Below, one piece after another: positions 47,044 to 59,935 of a stretch of DNA of 64,000 nt. The number at the start of each line of letters is the position of its first letter. The first letter of the stretch is position 1. The notes beneath the pieces are model-generated. The model worked only from the letters and a program-made list of their open reading frames with translations, was not told the DNA's origin and searched no databases. Source of the stretch: Ceratorhiza oryzae-sativae (lineage: Eukaryota; Basidiomycota; Agaricomycetes; Cantharellales; Ceratobasidiaceae); contig JARWMV010000237.1 of NCBI GenBank assembly GCA_030998015.1, forward strand, positions 1,116,001 to 1,180,000, written 5' to 3'. The translations under genes and the position numbers were made by a program.

Positions 47044-49916
47044 ATGAGCACTCACTCATCAGGCTCGGAAGATGACCCAGTCCCTCCCCCTACCGACCTT
47101 GCAGCTTACACTACCCGCCTTCAGTCAGCCATCGTCGCTCCGACTCGGCTAGCGGGCGCCCTTCCCCTCGGCAGCTCTCTGTCATACGACCGCACGCTTG
47201 ATCGAACCGCCGCTAAAGAACTCGACGCCGTATCCGCCCGCATACTAGGCCTCGTCGACCGAATAGCTCAATATGCTAGCGGAAAGGGAAAAGGCAAAGC
47301 TCTAAGCGCAGACGACCTGATCGACGGACGAGGCTATAGGTCGCTTGTTGGCGATGTGCTCGACCAGTTGCTGGAGAACGCTGTGAGTTGGTCCCACTGG
47401 AATTTGGGTTGTGCTTATTATGTTGACTGCAGGATACATGTCTAGATGAGTTTGCGGGGAGGAACAAGGCACCAGCGATTGCCGTCAACATACCCGCACC
47501 TAAACCTTCTCGAGTATGTCTTTTCAAGTATCAATTCAATCCAAACTGCCTGACAATATGACAGCCCCGCAGCTAGACCCCTCACTTTTACACGCGGCCA
47601 ATCTCCCAAAACCACAACTCAAATTCCGGATTCCACCCGACAACACACCTCTCACAACCCCTTATGTTCCGATACCTCATCCAAACCCACATCCATACGC
47701 CACTTCTCCGCCCCCATCCCTCTTGAACGCCTCGACTCCAGCACCGATAGCTTCTTTCGAGTCGACACCGTTTACATTTGTCGACACACCTGCCCAGCTT
47801 GCCTCGATGGTTCAATCCTTCACAGACGAAAACATTACCGAACTGGCAGTCGACCTCGAACATCATTCGCTTCGGACCTACAAAGGTCTGGTCTGCTTGA
47901 TTCAACTCAGCACACGATCCCAAGATTGGGTTGTCGATGCATTGGCTTTGAGGGATGAACTACCTGGAGCGCTGAGTAGAGTGATGGGCGATCCACGAGT
48001 CGTCAAAGTGTTCCACGGCGCCAATAGCGATGTCATATGGCTGCAGAGGGACTTTGGGATACACATTGTCGGACTCTTTGATACGTACCATGCATCAAAG
48101 ATCCTTGGTGAGTACTCTCAATCCAGTCAAAGCTCCACCTAATATCCTTTTGGCTAGAATTCCAAAAACACTCGCTCGCCGCACTCCTCGCACGATACAC
48201 CGATTTCATACCAGACAAACAGTACCAGCTGGCTGATTGGCGCATACGGTACGCCAGACCCCGCATCCTATCTAGCTAATGCGCTAAACGCCATGCCAGA
48301 CCCCTGCCGGAAGAAATGCTCCACTATGCTCGAGCAGACACGCACTTTCTCCTCCACATCTACGACGAGCTCCGAAATGCCCTCCTCGAACGCTCACATA
48401 CACACCCTCCTCTTCCTCCCACACCCATCAACGGCACGCCTCCCCCCAACTCGACACCTATCCCTCCCACCCCCTCCACCTCGCCATACCCATGGGCAAT
48501 CACTCGGGTGTTGTCTAGATCTGCAGCAACTGCGGAACGCTATACATGCCCGAAATCCCGAACCCCGTTGGGTTGGCCAAACGATGGGACCTGCAGATCG
48601 GCCATGGGCAGAGGTCGAGAAGCACTAGTCCAGACGAAGCGGTGACCAGGAAAAAACCGGTCGAGCAAAAAGCGGCGGTGTTTGAAGCCGTGTTCTGGTG
48701 GCGAGACCGGGTGGCTCGGGAAGAGGATGAGAGCCCAGGGTGAGTCTTTGCCAAATAGGGGTGTTTCAAGGGTCTTGCTGAATATAGACTCGTTGCAGAT
48801 ATGTCCTAGCCAACACGGCTCTCTTTCAGATCGCAAGTCGAGCACCGGACACGACTCTGGCAGTGTACAAGGCTGTTCCCAGACTGAGCGGTCCGGCACG
48901 AGCGCATATTGAAGAGCTGGTCGAAGTCGTTGTCAGGGCTGTTGACGAGGCCAAACGGGATGCAGAGGAATGGGAGGAGTATCTCAAGGAAGAGAAGCGA
49001 AGAGACAAGGAGCATGGAAAAAGGCAGGAAGCTGCGGCGGCAGTGGTGGCAGCGGACGTTGGCATGAGCCTCGATGCTGCGCCTAGCATTGATCTATGGA
49101 GCCAGCTGGCGTCAACGCAAAATAGTACGCCGAATCCGACGCGATCATATAATGCTCCAGCTAAACCAAATGATCCAATAGGTCTCGCCAAGCTCGCCCG
49201 CACCTCGTCACTCTTTGGATCCGCACTCTCGGTCCAACCCCCACAACCAAAGCCCCAACCGAAACAAAAAGCAACACACAGCACACTTTTCGGGCACTCA
49301 AGCTCTTCTCGCCTCGGCCCCAGCTCCAGCTCTGGGTTCGATCGACAACACGTTTGAACAGCTAAGACAACGCATACACGGATCGATTAGCAATGCACCG
49401 CGCATGGTCATTCCACAATCACTAGTAGACCCAGAGCCAATGCAAGTCGAGCCAGAAGAACAACCAGAGACTGAACCAGAAGCTGTGCCAAAGCCCCCGG
49501 TTTCCGACCCAGCTCCTTCCAAGCCCATGTTCCTCAAACCCCAGCTAGGCCCAACTCCAGAGGTCGAATCGGACGACATCGTGCTCGTTGCCCAACCGCG
49601 CTCAAAGTCTAAAAAGCGAAAGTCCGAGGGGGCATCTGGCTCGAACTCTGAGCCTGGGTCTAAAAAGGCGAGAGCAAGTCCGGTAGCCGAGTTTGACTAT
49701 GCGAATGCGCCAAGTATCCTCGACCAGGAACAAGAGGAAGAAAAGGGCAAAAAGATTAGGGATAAGAAAAAAGGTAAATATTATTATCTTGGCGGGATGA
49801 AGCGATGTACTGACGGTGCTTCGACGATAGCAACGAACATATACGGGAGCTTTCCTGCTCCGCCAAAAGCTCAGAGCGAACAGCGAAGTGGAAATCGTAC
49901 ACGCACATTCAAGTAA
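47044..49916 (+). CDS. RRP6: Exosome 3'-5' exonuclease Rrp6
   Basis: Nuclear exosome nuclease of the RNase D family. The start at 47044 gives [20 protein letters not shown] and a PMC2NT-like N-terminal region ([27 protein letters not shown]). The exonuclease has [20 protein letters not shown] (Exo I Asp-Glu pair), [20 protein letters not shown] (Exo II Asp), [20 protein letters not shown] with [19 protein letters not shown] (Exo III Tyr/Asp). The HRDC part has [12 protein letters not shown] and [20 protein letters not shown] with [18 protein letters not shown]. The C-terminal tail is basic and acidic with [10 protein letters not shown]. Frame corrections are needed near 48540-48550 and at 49292-49294 (one more G before the join to [10 protein letters not shown]). 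Short introns, stop at 49914. Confidence 0.9.
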
Positions 49917-51664
49917 ACGAGTACGATATTTGGCCGTTCTGTGGTGGCCACAACTCCCGGATTTGTGTCTTCCAAATTTATGGCGATACCAACACCTACT
50001 TTCGGTTTGTTCCATCGCACTCTCCAGAGGGTGGCTAAAAACACAACCTGGATACTTGCTTCCAGTCTATGCGCTCTTGTATTTCACGCTTGGTACAACC
50101 TAGTACTCGGACTTTGCTTAGTGTATTTTGGGAATCAAAAGAGTATACAATTTAGCCCAACATAGGGCCCGATAGCATAACTCCACCTTCGAGAGGCCAT
50201 GTGAGATATAACAAGCAATGGTCTCGCCATATTGACATCAGGTCCTAACCAAACAAACCACCCATGGCAAAGACTCCATGCGCAAGTCGTGGCCTACGCA
50301 CCTGACCCCTGAATCACCATAGACCCGACAGTCGAAACTCGGTGGTGAGGAATACCTCCTCAGAGCGAATATATATATATAATCACCCGCAGGGTCGTAC
50401 CAGCAGGCCAGAATATTGCTCGGTCTGGCGTGGCATCACCGATTCTGTCATGGAGGGTCCGCCGTGTCGGCGGTGTCCTTCTGGGAGCACAGCGAGATCC
50501 TTATTATGGAACTAAACCAATGCATTCGCTGTCGTATATTCAGAAATTGGAGGGGAGAAAATGTCCCGGGTGAAATATATGTGGTGTGAGTTGACACCCG
50601 GCAGATATTTTTGTGTTTATGATGTGAAGCATGAAAGTGCTTGACGGATTTAATTGATGAGGCGGGTTTGACGCACCGTGGTTGGGGTTGATGTGACCCA
50701 AAAGCATATGCCTAGCACGCCCCCTTCGTGAAGGCGGTAGAGCGCCAGATGGTTGCTAGCGGCAACCCGGGCAATCGTGAATGAGTGGATGCTGGTGATG
50801 AATGATCAAGTCAAATCGGTGTTAGAGCCGATGTCTGAAACCAATCAAACGACTTGACTTCACCTCTTTCCTGCCTACGTATATCGGCTGCACATATGCC
50901 TTGTGCCATGCTTATTTTCGGTCATCCGACACCGACGTACGGCAATCGCTCCGTTGGTGGTGCAGGCTTTCTCGATTCCTAATGGGGCGAGATACCTGGG
51001 GTGAGGAGTCCAAAACAACCACTCTCCTGTCAGTTTTTCTTTACACATCCACAAGCCTAAACATCCAGTTGATCATAGGAGGATATCCATTAGTCGATGA
51101 CTTGGCTTATCGAACGACTCGATGCTGGCCAGCCATCACGCTTGATTACTCGCCACCAAGATAATAGGCGAGTGCAATAAAAAAGCAAACCCACGTTGTA
51201 CCTATCCCGACGCTGCTCGACGGAAAGGCGAACTTGAATTGCCCCTGCTTTATCTCGTCAAACAAGGGTTAGTAGTCTTGTATATCACGGTAGCATTTAA
51301 CAAAGCGGGAAATTGATACTCGCATCGTGCTTCAACTTGCCAATTGTAGATATTTTTCCGACGCCAGACCCCCTCGCAGTTCACAGATTCATATGTGGAT
51401 GTGGGCTGAGGAGCGCAGGACAGAGCGTCATGTGTAGACCAAAAAATTTCAGCACGTTGATAGAACGCCGCACGAACACAAAACACAAACGGTGCAGACG
51501 ATGCAGTAAGACACGGAAGTTTATATTCATGAATGGTAAAAGTAAAGCGCAAGTCACGAAGGCACGAAATAAGTCGCAGAAGGCGAGCTTTAACTAGTGT
51601 TATACGTGTCTGGGTAGCATATATGCGCCTCTCGCGCTGAGGGAGGGAAAAAGATATTCCTATT
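49917..51664. other. Gene-poor spacer with AT microsatellite
   Basis: About 1.75 kb without a supportable gene. An (AT)n run lies at about 50370-50382. Open frames are short and without motif. Several frames near 51250-51600 run into the tRNA gene and are chance. Confidence 0.45.
51648..51652 (-). terminator. RNA polymerase III T-run terminator of tRNA-Lys copy 2
   Basis: Five A on the plus strand (T5 in the transcript), 13 bases after the tRNA 3' end. The flanking sequence differs from copy 1, so the signal is conserved in kind only. Confidence 0.6.
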
Positions 51665-51745
51665 AGCCTAACGTGGGGGTCGAACCCACAACCTTGAGAT
51701 GACCGTTTTAAGAGTCTCACGCTCTACCGATTGAGCTAGCCAGGC
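51665..51745 (-). tRNA. tRNA-Lys (anticodon CUU) with 8-nt intron, copy 2
   Basis: Identical over all 81 bases to the copy at 11673-11753, including the 8-base intron after position 37 and the two G-T pairs of the acceptor stem. Outside the gene only about 3-5 bases match by chance, so this is not a recent large duplication. Its 5' end faces away from eIF2B alpha, whose stop lies 97 bases away. Confidence 0.95.
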
Positions 51746-51841
51746 GGTGGCGTTGCTCTCAACATGTCGACTGCTTCGCTGAGGAGTATTCAAGATAATG
51801 TTTTCACATTGTATTATAACTACTCTAGTGCACCAATGGAA

Positions 51842-53342
51842 TCAATCGGCATATATACCGACCAAGAACTGACTAACTCCCTCGGGAGTCAGGATACCGA
51901 CATCAGTGAACACCAACGATATCAGATCGGGTGTAGTGTAGTCGACTTCGGGGTTCTTCGCGAGCTGTTCCTTGGTCATCACCGCGATAGACTGTGGGCC
52001 CCTTGCAGACGTTGGGGTCGAGGGATCAAAGAAACCTCTTATGGAAGAGGGTGCCCGACTCATGGATGGAGTTGGAGGCGCAAGCATATTGGGGTTGTAA
52101 TTTTCCCGAGATGGGGTGCGGCGATGAGCCGGCAAAGTTAAGATAGATCGACCTTGAATAGGAGGGTCGTAACTGTTTAAGAAGGGTTCGGCAAATGACT
52201 GTAGACGAGCTTCTCCCTCTCTTTCTGTACTTCGGTTGGGCCAGGGCGTAGTCTTGATTTCGTAGGGTCAAGAGAAAGAGGATCCCTTTCAATGCCACCA
52301 ACGTAAGGAAGATCGTGTTGAGATAGCGGGAATAGACGCAGAAACTTGTAGCTTTCGGCAAGTGCATAGAATGGTACGTTCGCCGCTTTGGCAATCAAGG
52401 CTGCCTGGAAAGACCCTACTGCGTTGATCAGTCCTCCTGATTCGACGACTGCTTCGGATCCGACAAGAACCAGATCTACTTTATCCATAACGTAGGCAAC
52501 AGCAGAGTCGAGCACTACCGTGCAAGGAATTCCAGCCGCTGTGAGAGCTTCGTAAGTTTTCATTCTGTAGTGTGGATCAGAGACGAGCAGATCACACAAA
52601 CTGATAACATACCCTAACCCCCTGGGTCGAGCCTCTGTCACATAAACAGAGATGCGTCGCTGCCTGTGAGCAAGTAGCAACGCATGCATAACAACACGGG
52701 AGTAGGAATGTGTTAGGATCTTACAAGTCATCAGTAGATATGCGCGATTTAGACGGACATGAAAAGCCTCACAATCGAATCATCTTTGATCACACCCAAA
52801 GCGTGTTGTGCGATCGTATCCCTACAAGTAGCAGCCGTCGTTTGCGCATACTTTCTACCCTGTCGAACGATTTCAGCCTTGTGTTCTTCAAATGATCTTC
52901 TTGGCTAGTGCTGGTTAGATGGCTTTGTTACAAATTCACTGTTCACGCACTGTGCTATCTTGAGGAAGAGATGTCACATATCGGATAAATAGATCGCAGC
53001 CTGCAGTTAGACTCAGAGGCGTAGAAGACCGGCCCTTGAGTGCAGCTGCCCCTTTCTGCAGCGACTCCAATAGTTGTTGCATTGTAGAGGCTATCCAGCC
53101 TAGCTTAGTTTTAGTTTAAATGGGTATTATCCTACCCACCATTTGAATGCGCCACCAACTCCGTGAGTGCGAGAATTGCGGCCAGCGGCATAGGCATCTA
53201 GCGTAGTGTGGTTGAATGCCTCCATATGAGACCCCATACTTACATCCTCATTATTGAGTATTCGGGCGTAAGTTTCGTAAATGTCGAATCGAGAGGCGGG
53301 GATCGCCTCATTTTCTGAAATATTGTGAAGCGGCGCGGCCAC
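51842..53342 (-). CDS. GCN3: Translation initiation factor eIF2B subunit alpha
   Basis: Regulatory subunit of the eIF2 guanine-nucleotide exchange factor. The start at 53342 gives MAAPLHNISENEAIPASRFD and IYETYARILNNED, then MPMPLAAILALTELVAHSN, ASTMQQLLESLQKGAAALKG and LSLTAGCDLFIRYVTSLPQD. The Rossmann part has LTHSYSRVVMHALLLAHRQR, SVYVTEARPRGLG, YEALTAAGIPCTVVLDSAVA, MDKVDLVLVGSEAVVESGGL and NAVGSFQAALIAKAANVPFY. The end has PEVDYTTPDLISLVFTDVGI and LTPEGVSQFLVGIYAD. Between YSHLPNP and PEVDYTT there is an insert of about 80 residues, Ser/Pro-rich (LAPPTPSMSRAPSSIRGFFD), not usual in the family. One more C/G is needed at 52184-52186 to read through; without it the frame stops after LPNPS. 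Confidence 0.92.
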
Positions 53343-54115
53343 GCTTGGTACTCCTAAACGCTGAGTTGGATAGAATTACGCTGATATTAACTTTTGATCT
53401 CACCAGATGCCATCTTACGCAAGCTCCACTATAACGTCCAACCTTGCCTAGGTAGCGTAGTACGGTGGATGGTAGTTAGCTTCAAAGTGACTCGTTTGTC
53501 GAAGAAGTTCACGTGACAATTTCCCACAACCACTGCATATCGTACAACGAGACTAATAAAAAATGAGTGTGCCACGACGCTTTGTACTCCTACGCTTAGT
53601 ATATGTGCTACTCACGATATTGATGTGAATATGTTATACATTTAATTAACATGTACTAGACTTGTGAACAAATGCGTTACGTGACGCCATGGACGGCAAC
53701 GACACTTCAGTCGCTCGTTCTTGCGTGGCATAATTCTGGTCTCATCCTGGTGTGTGCGTAACAATGAATATCGGAACAATAGAGGACAAGATCGTAGTTG
53801 CGTCGCGTAAGGCCAAGACATCACTGCGGTATTGGCCCTCACCGTAGGTCTTGGCGTCGAAAGCAAAAGGCCGCATAGCGTGTTTAACTGTGGGCTCGGC
53901 ATATGACCACTACTTTTCTATGCTCGAGGCATACGGGTGCCGTATGTGGCGCATATACTACCACAAGAGCATGAAACGCCCTAGTACAAACTTTATGATT
54001 GCCAGCCTGCATTATTTCGGAGCAAAGTCCAATGAAATGGAGATGAATTGTTCAGGAAAATGATAGATGATGCTCAGTACAATGTATAGGAGACAAGCCT
54101 TTTCTCTAAGCTGCA
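53343..54115. other. Spacer eIF2B alpha / GH31
   Basis: About 770 bases with the promoter of eIF2B alpha and the 3' end of the GH31 gene. Short frames (for example minus 53642-53902) show no motif. Confidence 0.4.
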
Positions 54116-57100
54116 TTACGCCAACCGAACAGTAAATGCACCCAACTGCTTTCCAGTCTTGACTACAACCGTCTTTGCATTGGAATCGTAACTCCAGCTC
54201 GACGAAGGCGCCTTATTCGAATCGATATAAACGGCGTTCGGAGCGCTGCTCACACCCAAGATAGTCACGGTAGCGACTTTGGAGCTGGTTTTGTAGCCAG
54301 TGGTACCTTTGACTTGCAGTTGCTTGTTCGAGTAGCTCATCGCGAGTTTGGTCGACGACTTGGGGTTGATGGAGATTCCGTCATCAATGTAGAGCTGACC
54401 AGAAGCCTTGCCATCGGAGCCGGGAGCGACAACAAAGTTGAAGTCCTTTGCACGGAGGGCCTTGGTTGTCATCGCACTGCTGCTACGAAGAGGCAGGACA
54501 GAGCCACCCTTGATGTGCAACGGGATAGAGGTGAAATTGATGTTGGTGAGTGAGACGGTGGCACCCTGGCCTTGGACAGGTTGATAGGTCAAAAAGTCGT
54601 AGAAAATGTCCTTCGGGAGGTAGATGTCGACGGATGTCGAGTTTTCGGCAGTAACGGGAGAGACGAGGACAGAGTCGCCGTAGAAGAACTGCAGATCGAT
54701 CGGGTAGGTGTTGGTGTCTTGGGGATACTTGAACCACATGCTGTTGAGAATGGGTGAACCGTCCTCGTGAGCTTGCTGGATCGCGGTGTACATATAGTCC
54801 ATGAGCTGATAGCTATTTTGTGATTCATCAATACAAGCGCATGCCCGAGCGGGATGTTTCATACCGAATAGAAATCGCATTCTTAGCGGCCTGCGCAACG
54901 CTTGGCCACAAGTAGAACTCTTGGCTGATAGACGTATCACCGTTATGCTGAAACAAATGGGTCAGATAAAATACAAGCCTGTTATCTCAGAAACTCACGT
55001 TGCGGTAGAACGGATTGAAAGCCCCCAACATGGCCCAACGCGCGCATAGCGTCTCGGTCGTGTTGCCCCCAAATCCGCACACAGTCACTGCCAACCATCG
55101 GAACCTGATAGATACCAGCCATGGCGAGCATGCCAGCGATCGAGAAACGATAGTGCTCCCAATCACTCAGGTTGTCACCGAGCCATTTGCCGACCTTGGC
55201 ACCGGCTCCGGCAAACGTCGAGCGAGTGATAACCAAGGGCTTGAGACCTGGGCGGCGCTGCAGCATCGCGTCGCGGCTTCGAGTACTCATCATCGTGCCA
55301 TACAAGTTGTCTGCCGAATGGTTAGACATATATACCGCAGAATGAGATTATCCAACTTACGAGTGTCATATTCCATGAGACCGTTGGCGTGTTTGATGTC
55401 TGTGTGAATTGTACGGTCACCCAAGTATGGCAACACATTGCCAATGCGGTAGGGTGGCTCATTGTAATTTACACCGGCCGGGGACTGACGAGCGTCAATG
55501 GAACGCTTGGTGGTGTTGGCAAAGATAGGGGTGCTAATATTGGGCGGGCCAGTGGTACGAGGAGGGGGGTTCCCAACGGCTTGCTCATCGGGATTGTCGC
55601 ATGGGTAGTTGCAGAACTGTAGAATGTCAATAAATGTCACACTGAAACAGGCTTCAACTTACCGAAGCAGCCTCATTCATATCAATCCAGAGTCCGTCTT
55701 TTGTTGAGCAGCCATTTTTTTTACGTGTAGAATAGTAAGAATATCAAAGGGAGGGGGCGAGTTGTAGAATCAAGGATAAGTTATGGTTCGTAATACCTTC
55801 AAGCGCAACATACCAATATCAATGCCAGTCGAAGGATCGAAAAACTCCTTAAATTCGTCGTTCCAGTACGACGCAACCTTGGGATGGAACCAGTCGGGGT
55901 ACACTGTCACTCCAGGCCAAACGACTCCCTTGTGAAGAGATCCGTTGAGTTCCTTGAGGAAGATGTCATCCGCAAGGCCACGATCAAAGGCCTTATACCC
56001 CTTGTTGGGCTGGTATGCTACCGCAGGGTCAACCATGACAACTAGACCTAGGGTTAGCTAGGTACGTATATAGCATCAATCTACTCACTGTATTGCTGGT
56101 CATGGCCGTGTAGATACTTGACAATCTCTTGTATCTTCGATGTGGGGAAATACTGAGGGTCATTGGTAAAGACTTGGCGAGCATACATGTAGTCTGGCCG
56201 GAACAAGATAAGTTACGTGAATACAAATGTATTCAAGTGCTCACCTATATCGGTCCACATAGTCTCCAACGGGATTCCTGAAGCAGAATAGTTTGTAATG
56301 ACGTTTGCAACGTCCACAAAGTCGCGGTAGCCATAACGGCATTGGTGGAACCCGAGGCCCCAGTAAGGAACAGACGCGGGAAGCCCGGCCTGCAATTGGA
56401 TGAGTTTCACACGCTAAAGACCAAATGTTTGATCAAAACTTACGAGCTTCGCATAGCCACGAGCGACATCGGTGGGACCAGTCTTTCCGTCGCTTCCGCC
56501 AATAAAATAGAAATCGAGGATCCCGCCAATAGTGTTGTATTCCAGGCTACCAGGGCGGAGTTTGACATCCATGCCATTGCTGTTGAGCAGGAGAACGGCA
56601 TGGGTGCCGGTCGTCCGGTGTTCAAAGTAAACCGGGTGGGCGCCGTACTAAAAGGGGCAATAAATGAATGATAAAAGCCGCGGTATATATATATTGCGTA
56701 CCAAGTTGGTCCCAGGAGCAACGCCATAGGCATCACGATTCCAAAGAGTCCTGGTCGTGTTTAACGGGTCAAGGCGGAACGTGTTGGTATGCTCGCCAAG
56801 GCCGTAGATGTTCGCATTGTTGGGAACGGCGGTCTTGAGGCTGAAAAGGGTGTCAGAGGCCTTTCCGGGCAATGGGCGGCGAACCAGGTGGTGGCTCCAT
56901 TGTTAGACGCCGCGATAGGAAGGGTGATGCTCACCGAAGATACTGCTCTTCGAACACAAGGGTGTTACCCTTGGTGTCAAACAAGACCTCACCCGTCTTT
57001 TTGCGGCTGACGCTGAACGAGAACGGGCTTGCCACATATTTGAAGACGATATCGGCCGACGAGGCTGTCACCTTGGATGTTGGGCGAGGGAAAACCTCTT

Positions 57101-57470
57101 CGGGGACTTCATATCGCTTGCCCGCCGAATCACCAATCTTGACGTGAATACGCGACTCTATTGGGGATTACGGCGTGAGTGTTCGGCTAAATATCCCGAG
57201 ACGCAAAAGCCACTTACCGTCTTCGTAGGTGACCTGCAGCTTGAGCTGTTGGATATCGCTGCCGTATATTCCACAGGGGGCTGCGAGCGTTAGGTCGGCA
57301 GTCAATCCATTGCTGTTGGTCTTGACGTTCTTCGCAACGTAGCCCTTGCAGCGATCGGGGTTGGTGTTCTGGCGAGACACAAGTGAGCCGACGTCGTGTT
57401 CGGCCAAGGAAGGAGCCGAGCCGAGGGCAGACCCCACGATAGACAGCGTGGTGAGCAAAGCAGTTCTCAT
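54116..57470 (-). CDS. GH31 alpha-glucosidase, secreted
   Basis: Family 31 glycoside hydrolase releasing glucose from maltose and starch ends. The start at 57470 gives [20 protein letters not shown], a signal peptide. The ATG at 57545 lies only a few bases beyond a TATA-like box (about 57550) and is rejected. Motifs in order are [90 protein letters not shown], nucleophile block [33 protein letters not shown] with [13 protein letters not shown] holding the acid/base Asp, [22 protein letters not shown] in the next frame, and [20 protein letters not shown]. The C-terminal beta domain ends at 54116 with [11 protein letters not shown]. One surplus base near 55085 breaks GSDVCGFGGN. More than ten introns. 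Confidence 0.9.
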
Positions 57471-58465
57471 GACGAAGACGAGCCAGTCAAGAGCTCCAGG
57501 CGAAGGCGGGAGGGGTGGAGGCTCTGAGGGTATCCAGACGCGCATTGAGACTTATATCCAGCGTCCCCCTATGGCGATTAAATTGGGCCCGGCGTCGGTG
57601 ATTTCAACCTCAAGGTTTATGCGGGGCTTCGTGGGGCGTCGAAGAACAAGACCTTTCCGAGAAGAACGATCGGGCTGATCCCGTGGTTAGATTATGTCAT
57701 GACCCGCTCTTGCTCGGCACATCCCACCACTGCGCATAGAGGCGTAGACGGAGCAGCCCTGACGCCTTCAATCTAGCGAACAAACAACACAACATGTGTC
57801 TACGTTCACAAGCCTTCGTGTGATGGCTTTGCAGAGCCAGAATCAAGCCACAACGCCCCCGGAGTGGTTCCATTGAATTTGTGACGTCGGGTCCATATGG
57901 GTACAAACCCGGCCGGTGCTTCTCGCAGTCTATGGAGAAGCCGCCCAGTCAAGAGGCATTCTCAGCCGAAAAAAAGACATGAGGATGGCTAAGGATTGAA
58001 CGAGATGGGAAAGATTTCCCTGCTTCGCGTGCCTTGGACATAACGCATGTCCGACCCACCGAGAAGCGTATTGAGGTTTTAGGTGCTTTCTCGATATTTT
58101 AGGACGATTTGACGTAGATTCACGCTATGATGGGTCTACGGATGAATAACTAAGAGGTTGTCGGAGATCATTGAAATCTTCGCATACAGGTCCGGTTCAG
58201 CCAGCACCCTGACCCGCAGTCTTCCAACAGAATACCAAAATATCTGGTCGCCACGAACTCATGGGGGCCACAAATTAAAGGAGAATCCACGAGGAAGATA
58301 CCATCCAACAAGGTCGTGGTGGGGTTTACCCAAGTGGGAACCCATTCACTCACGAGGCAAGCAGAGCCATGTGATAAGATTAGATTAGCGCCGAGATGAC
58401 ACATTCAGGGTCTGGTACTCGAATTTTGGAACTGAACTCTGCTGGGCTCAAATCTCATATTCACC
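57471..58465. promoter_or_regulatory. Divergent spacer GH31/EBP2
   Basis: About 1 kb. Near 57546-57554 a TATA-like GGATATAAG on the minus strand lies about 80 bases before the GH31 ATG. The rest, including the side next to EBP2, shows no coding potential or clear element. Confidence 0.45.
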
Positions 58466-59917
58466 ATGGCTCGGGCCGCGTTCAAAAAGCCAAAGAATTC
58501 CAACAAATCCACAAAGGATACTCCAAAACAAGTGCATAGCTCGCCGGTCACCCCCGTTGTCGAGGCTACACAATCTACTGGTGCTGAAGCGGACCTGTCC
58601 TCGTCCGATGAGGACGATTCGGACTTGGATGACGGGGGCGTCGACGAAGAGGGAATGAAAAATTTGATGCGCATGCTAGGTGAAGATGGGCTAGATGAGG
58701 TAGCCGAACAGCAGCTGAGTGAGCTGGGGCTCGACGATGTGGAGAGCGACGAAGACGACGATGAAGACGACGAGAGTCCTTCAGAGGGGGAAGCAGAAGA
58801 CCAAATAGTTGGAGATGGAGAGGATGGTTCTGATAGCGGATGGGACGACGAAGATGAAGAGATGGAGGCTCACGAGAGCGATAAAATAGAGGCTGCTGAA
58901 AAAGGCTCTGGAGATGAGGACGAGGATGCCGTACCGTTGGATCAAGTCTCCGACGTGGACGAAGATGTAGTGCCAAAGCAAAAAGTTGTGATCAACAATG
59001 AGGCGAGTAACTTCTTACCATGCATGTGTTGCGCTGACCGAATTTCTATCAATAGGTCGCCCTAAAGAGGATACGAGAGACCATTGAACTGGGCAAGGAT
59101 ATGCCTTGGACTGAGACTTTGGCCTTCACTACCCCGAACCCCTCGATATCCTTAATGCAGATGACGATTTGAACAGGGAGCTTGCATTGTGAGAATTTAG
59201 CGTATCCGCATAACCTCCGAAATTAACCTCCATTATTCTAGTTACAAGCAAGCACTGTCTACCGTCAACACCGCTCGTGCCAGGTTCTCGGCCGCCAAAC
59301 TTCCGTTCTCCCGCCCACCAGACTATTTCGCGGAGATGGTCAAGAGCGATTCACACATGGAGCGCATACGTCAGCGTCTGCTGGACGAGCGGGCAGGCAT
59401 CCAGAAGAGTGAAGCCGCCAAAAAACAACGCGAGCTCAAAAAGGTCGGAAAACAAGTTCAAGTCGAAAAGTTGAAGGAGAGGGAAAGGAACAAAAGGAGA
59501 TGAATGAGCGGGTAAAGGGGCTGAAGCGAAGTACGTCTCGACTTGTGCGTTATATCACCCGCCCGGTTTCTAATTGGAGTGTCAGAGCGTGGAGGAGCCC
59601 TTGATGCTAACCAAGACAGCGAAGCGTTCGATGTCGCCGTCGAGGATGCCATTTCCGACCGACCTGCCAAGCGCGGTAAACCGAATATGAGCCGCGCAAA
59701 ACGGGACGCCAAGTTTGGATTCGGGGGTGCCGGAACGAAGGGTCGACGGGCCAAGCAAAATACCAAAGAGAGCTCTGAGAGCTTCGACTTTAGGAGAGGG
59801 ATGGGTCGAGAAGCCAAAGCTAGTCGAGGCAGCCGCGGTGGGCGGGGTGGGCGTGCGGGCTCACGGGGGGGATCCAAGAGGCCCGGGAAAAGTCGTCGCC
59901 AGGCCGGAAGGGCTTGA
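58466..59917 (+). CDS. EBP2: rRNA-processing protein Ebp2
   Basis: Nucleolar protein needed for 27S pre-rRNA processing and 60S assembly. The start at 58466 gives MARAAFKKPKNSNKSTKDTP. A long acidic part follows (EDDDEDDESPSEGEAED), then VALKRIRETIELGKDMPW, YPEPLDILNADDDLNRELA, YKQALSTVNTARARFSAAKL with PFSRPPDYFAEMVKSDSHME and RIRQRLLDERAGIQKSEAAK, typical Ebp2 core. It ends in MSRAKRDAKFGFGGAGTKGR with a Gly/Arg/Lys tail. One more T at 59123-59126 is needed to reach FHYPEPLD, and one more A at 59484-59486 to read KEQKEMNERVKGLKR. Its stop is 18 bases from the stop of the convergent nitrilase gene, so the 3' ends must overlap. Confidence 0.9.
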
Positions 59918-59935
59918 GCTTTGGATCATTTCGTT

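Noticed and set aside
51250..51720. Minus-strand open frame of 156 codons
   Set aside because: Its start lies inside the tRNA-Lys gene and the protein shows no motif. The same applies to frames crossing the copy at 11673-11753.
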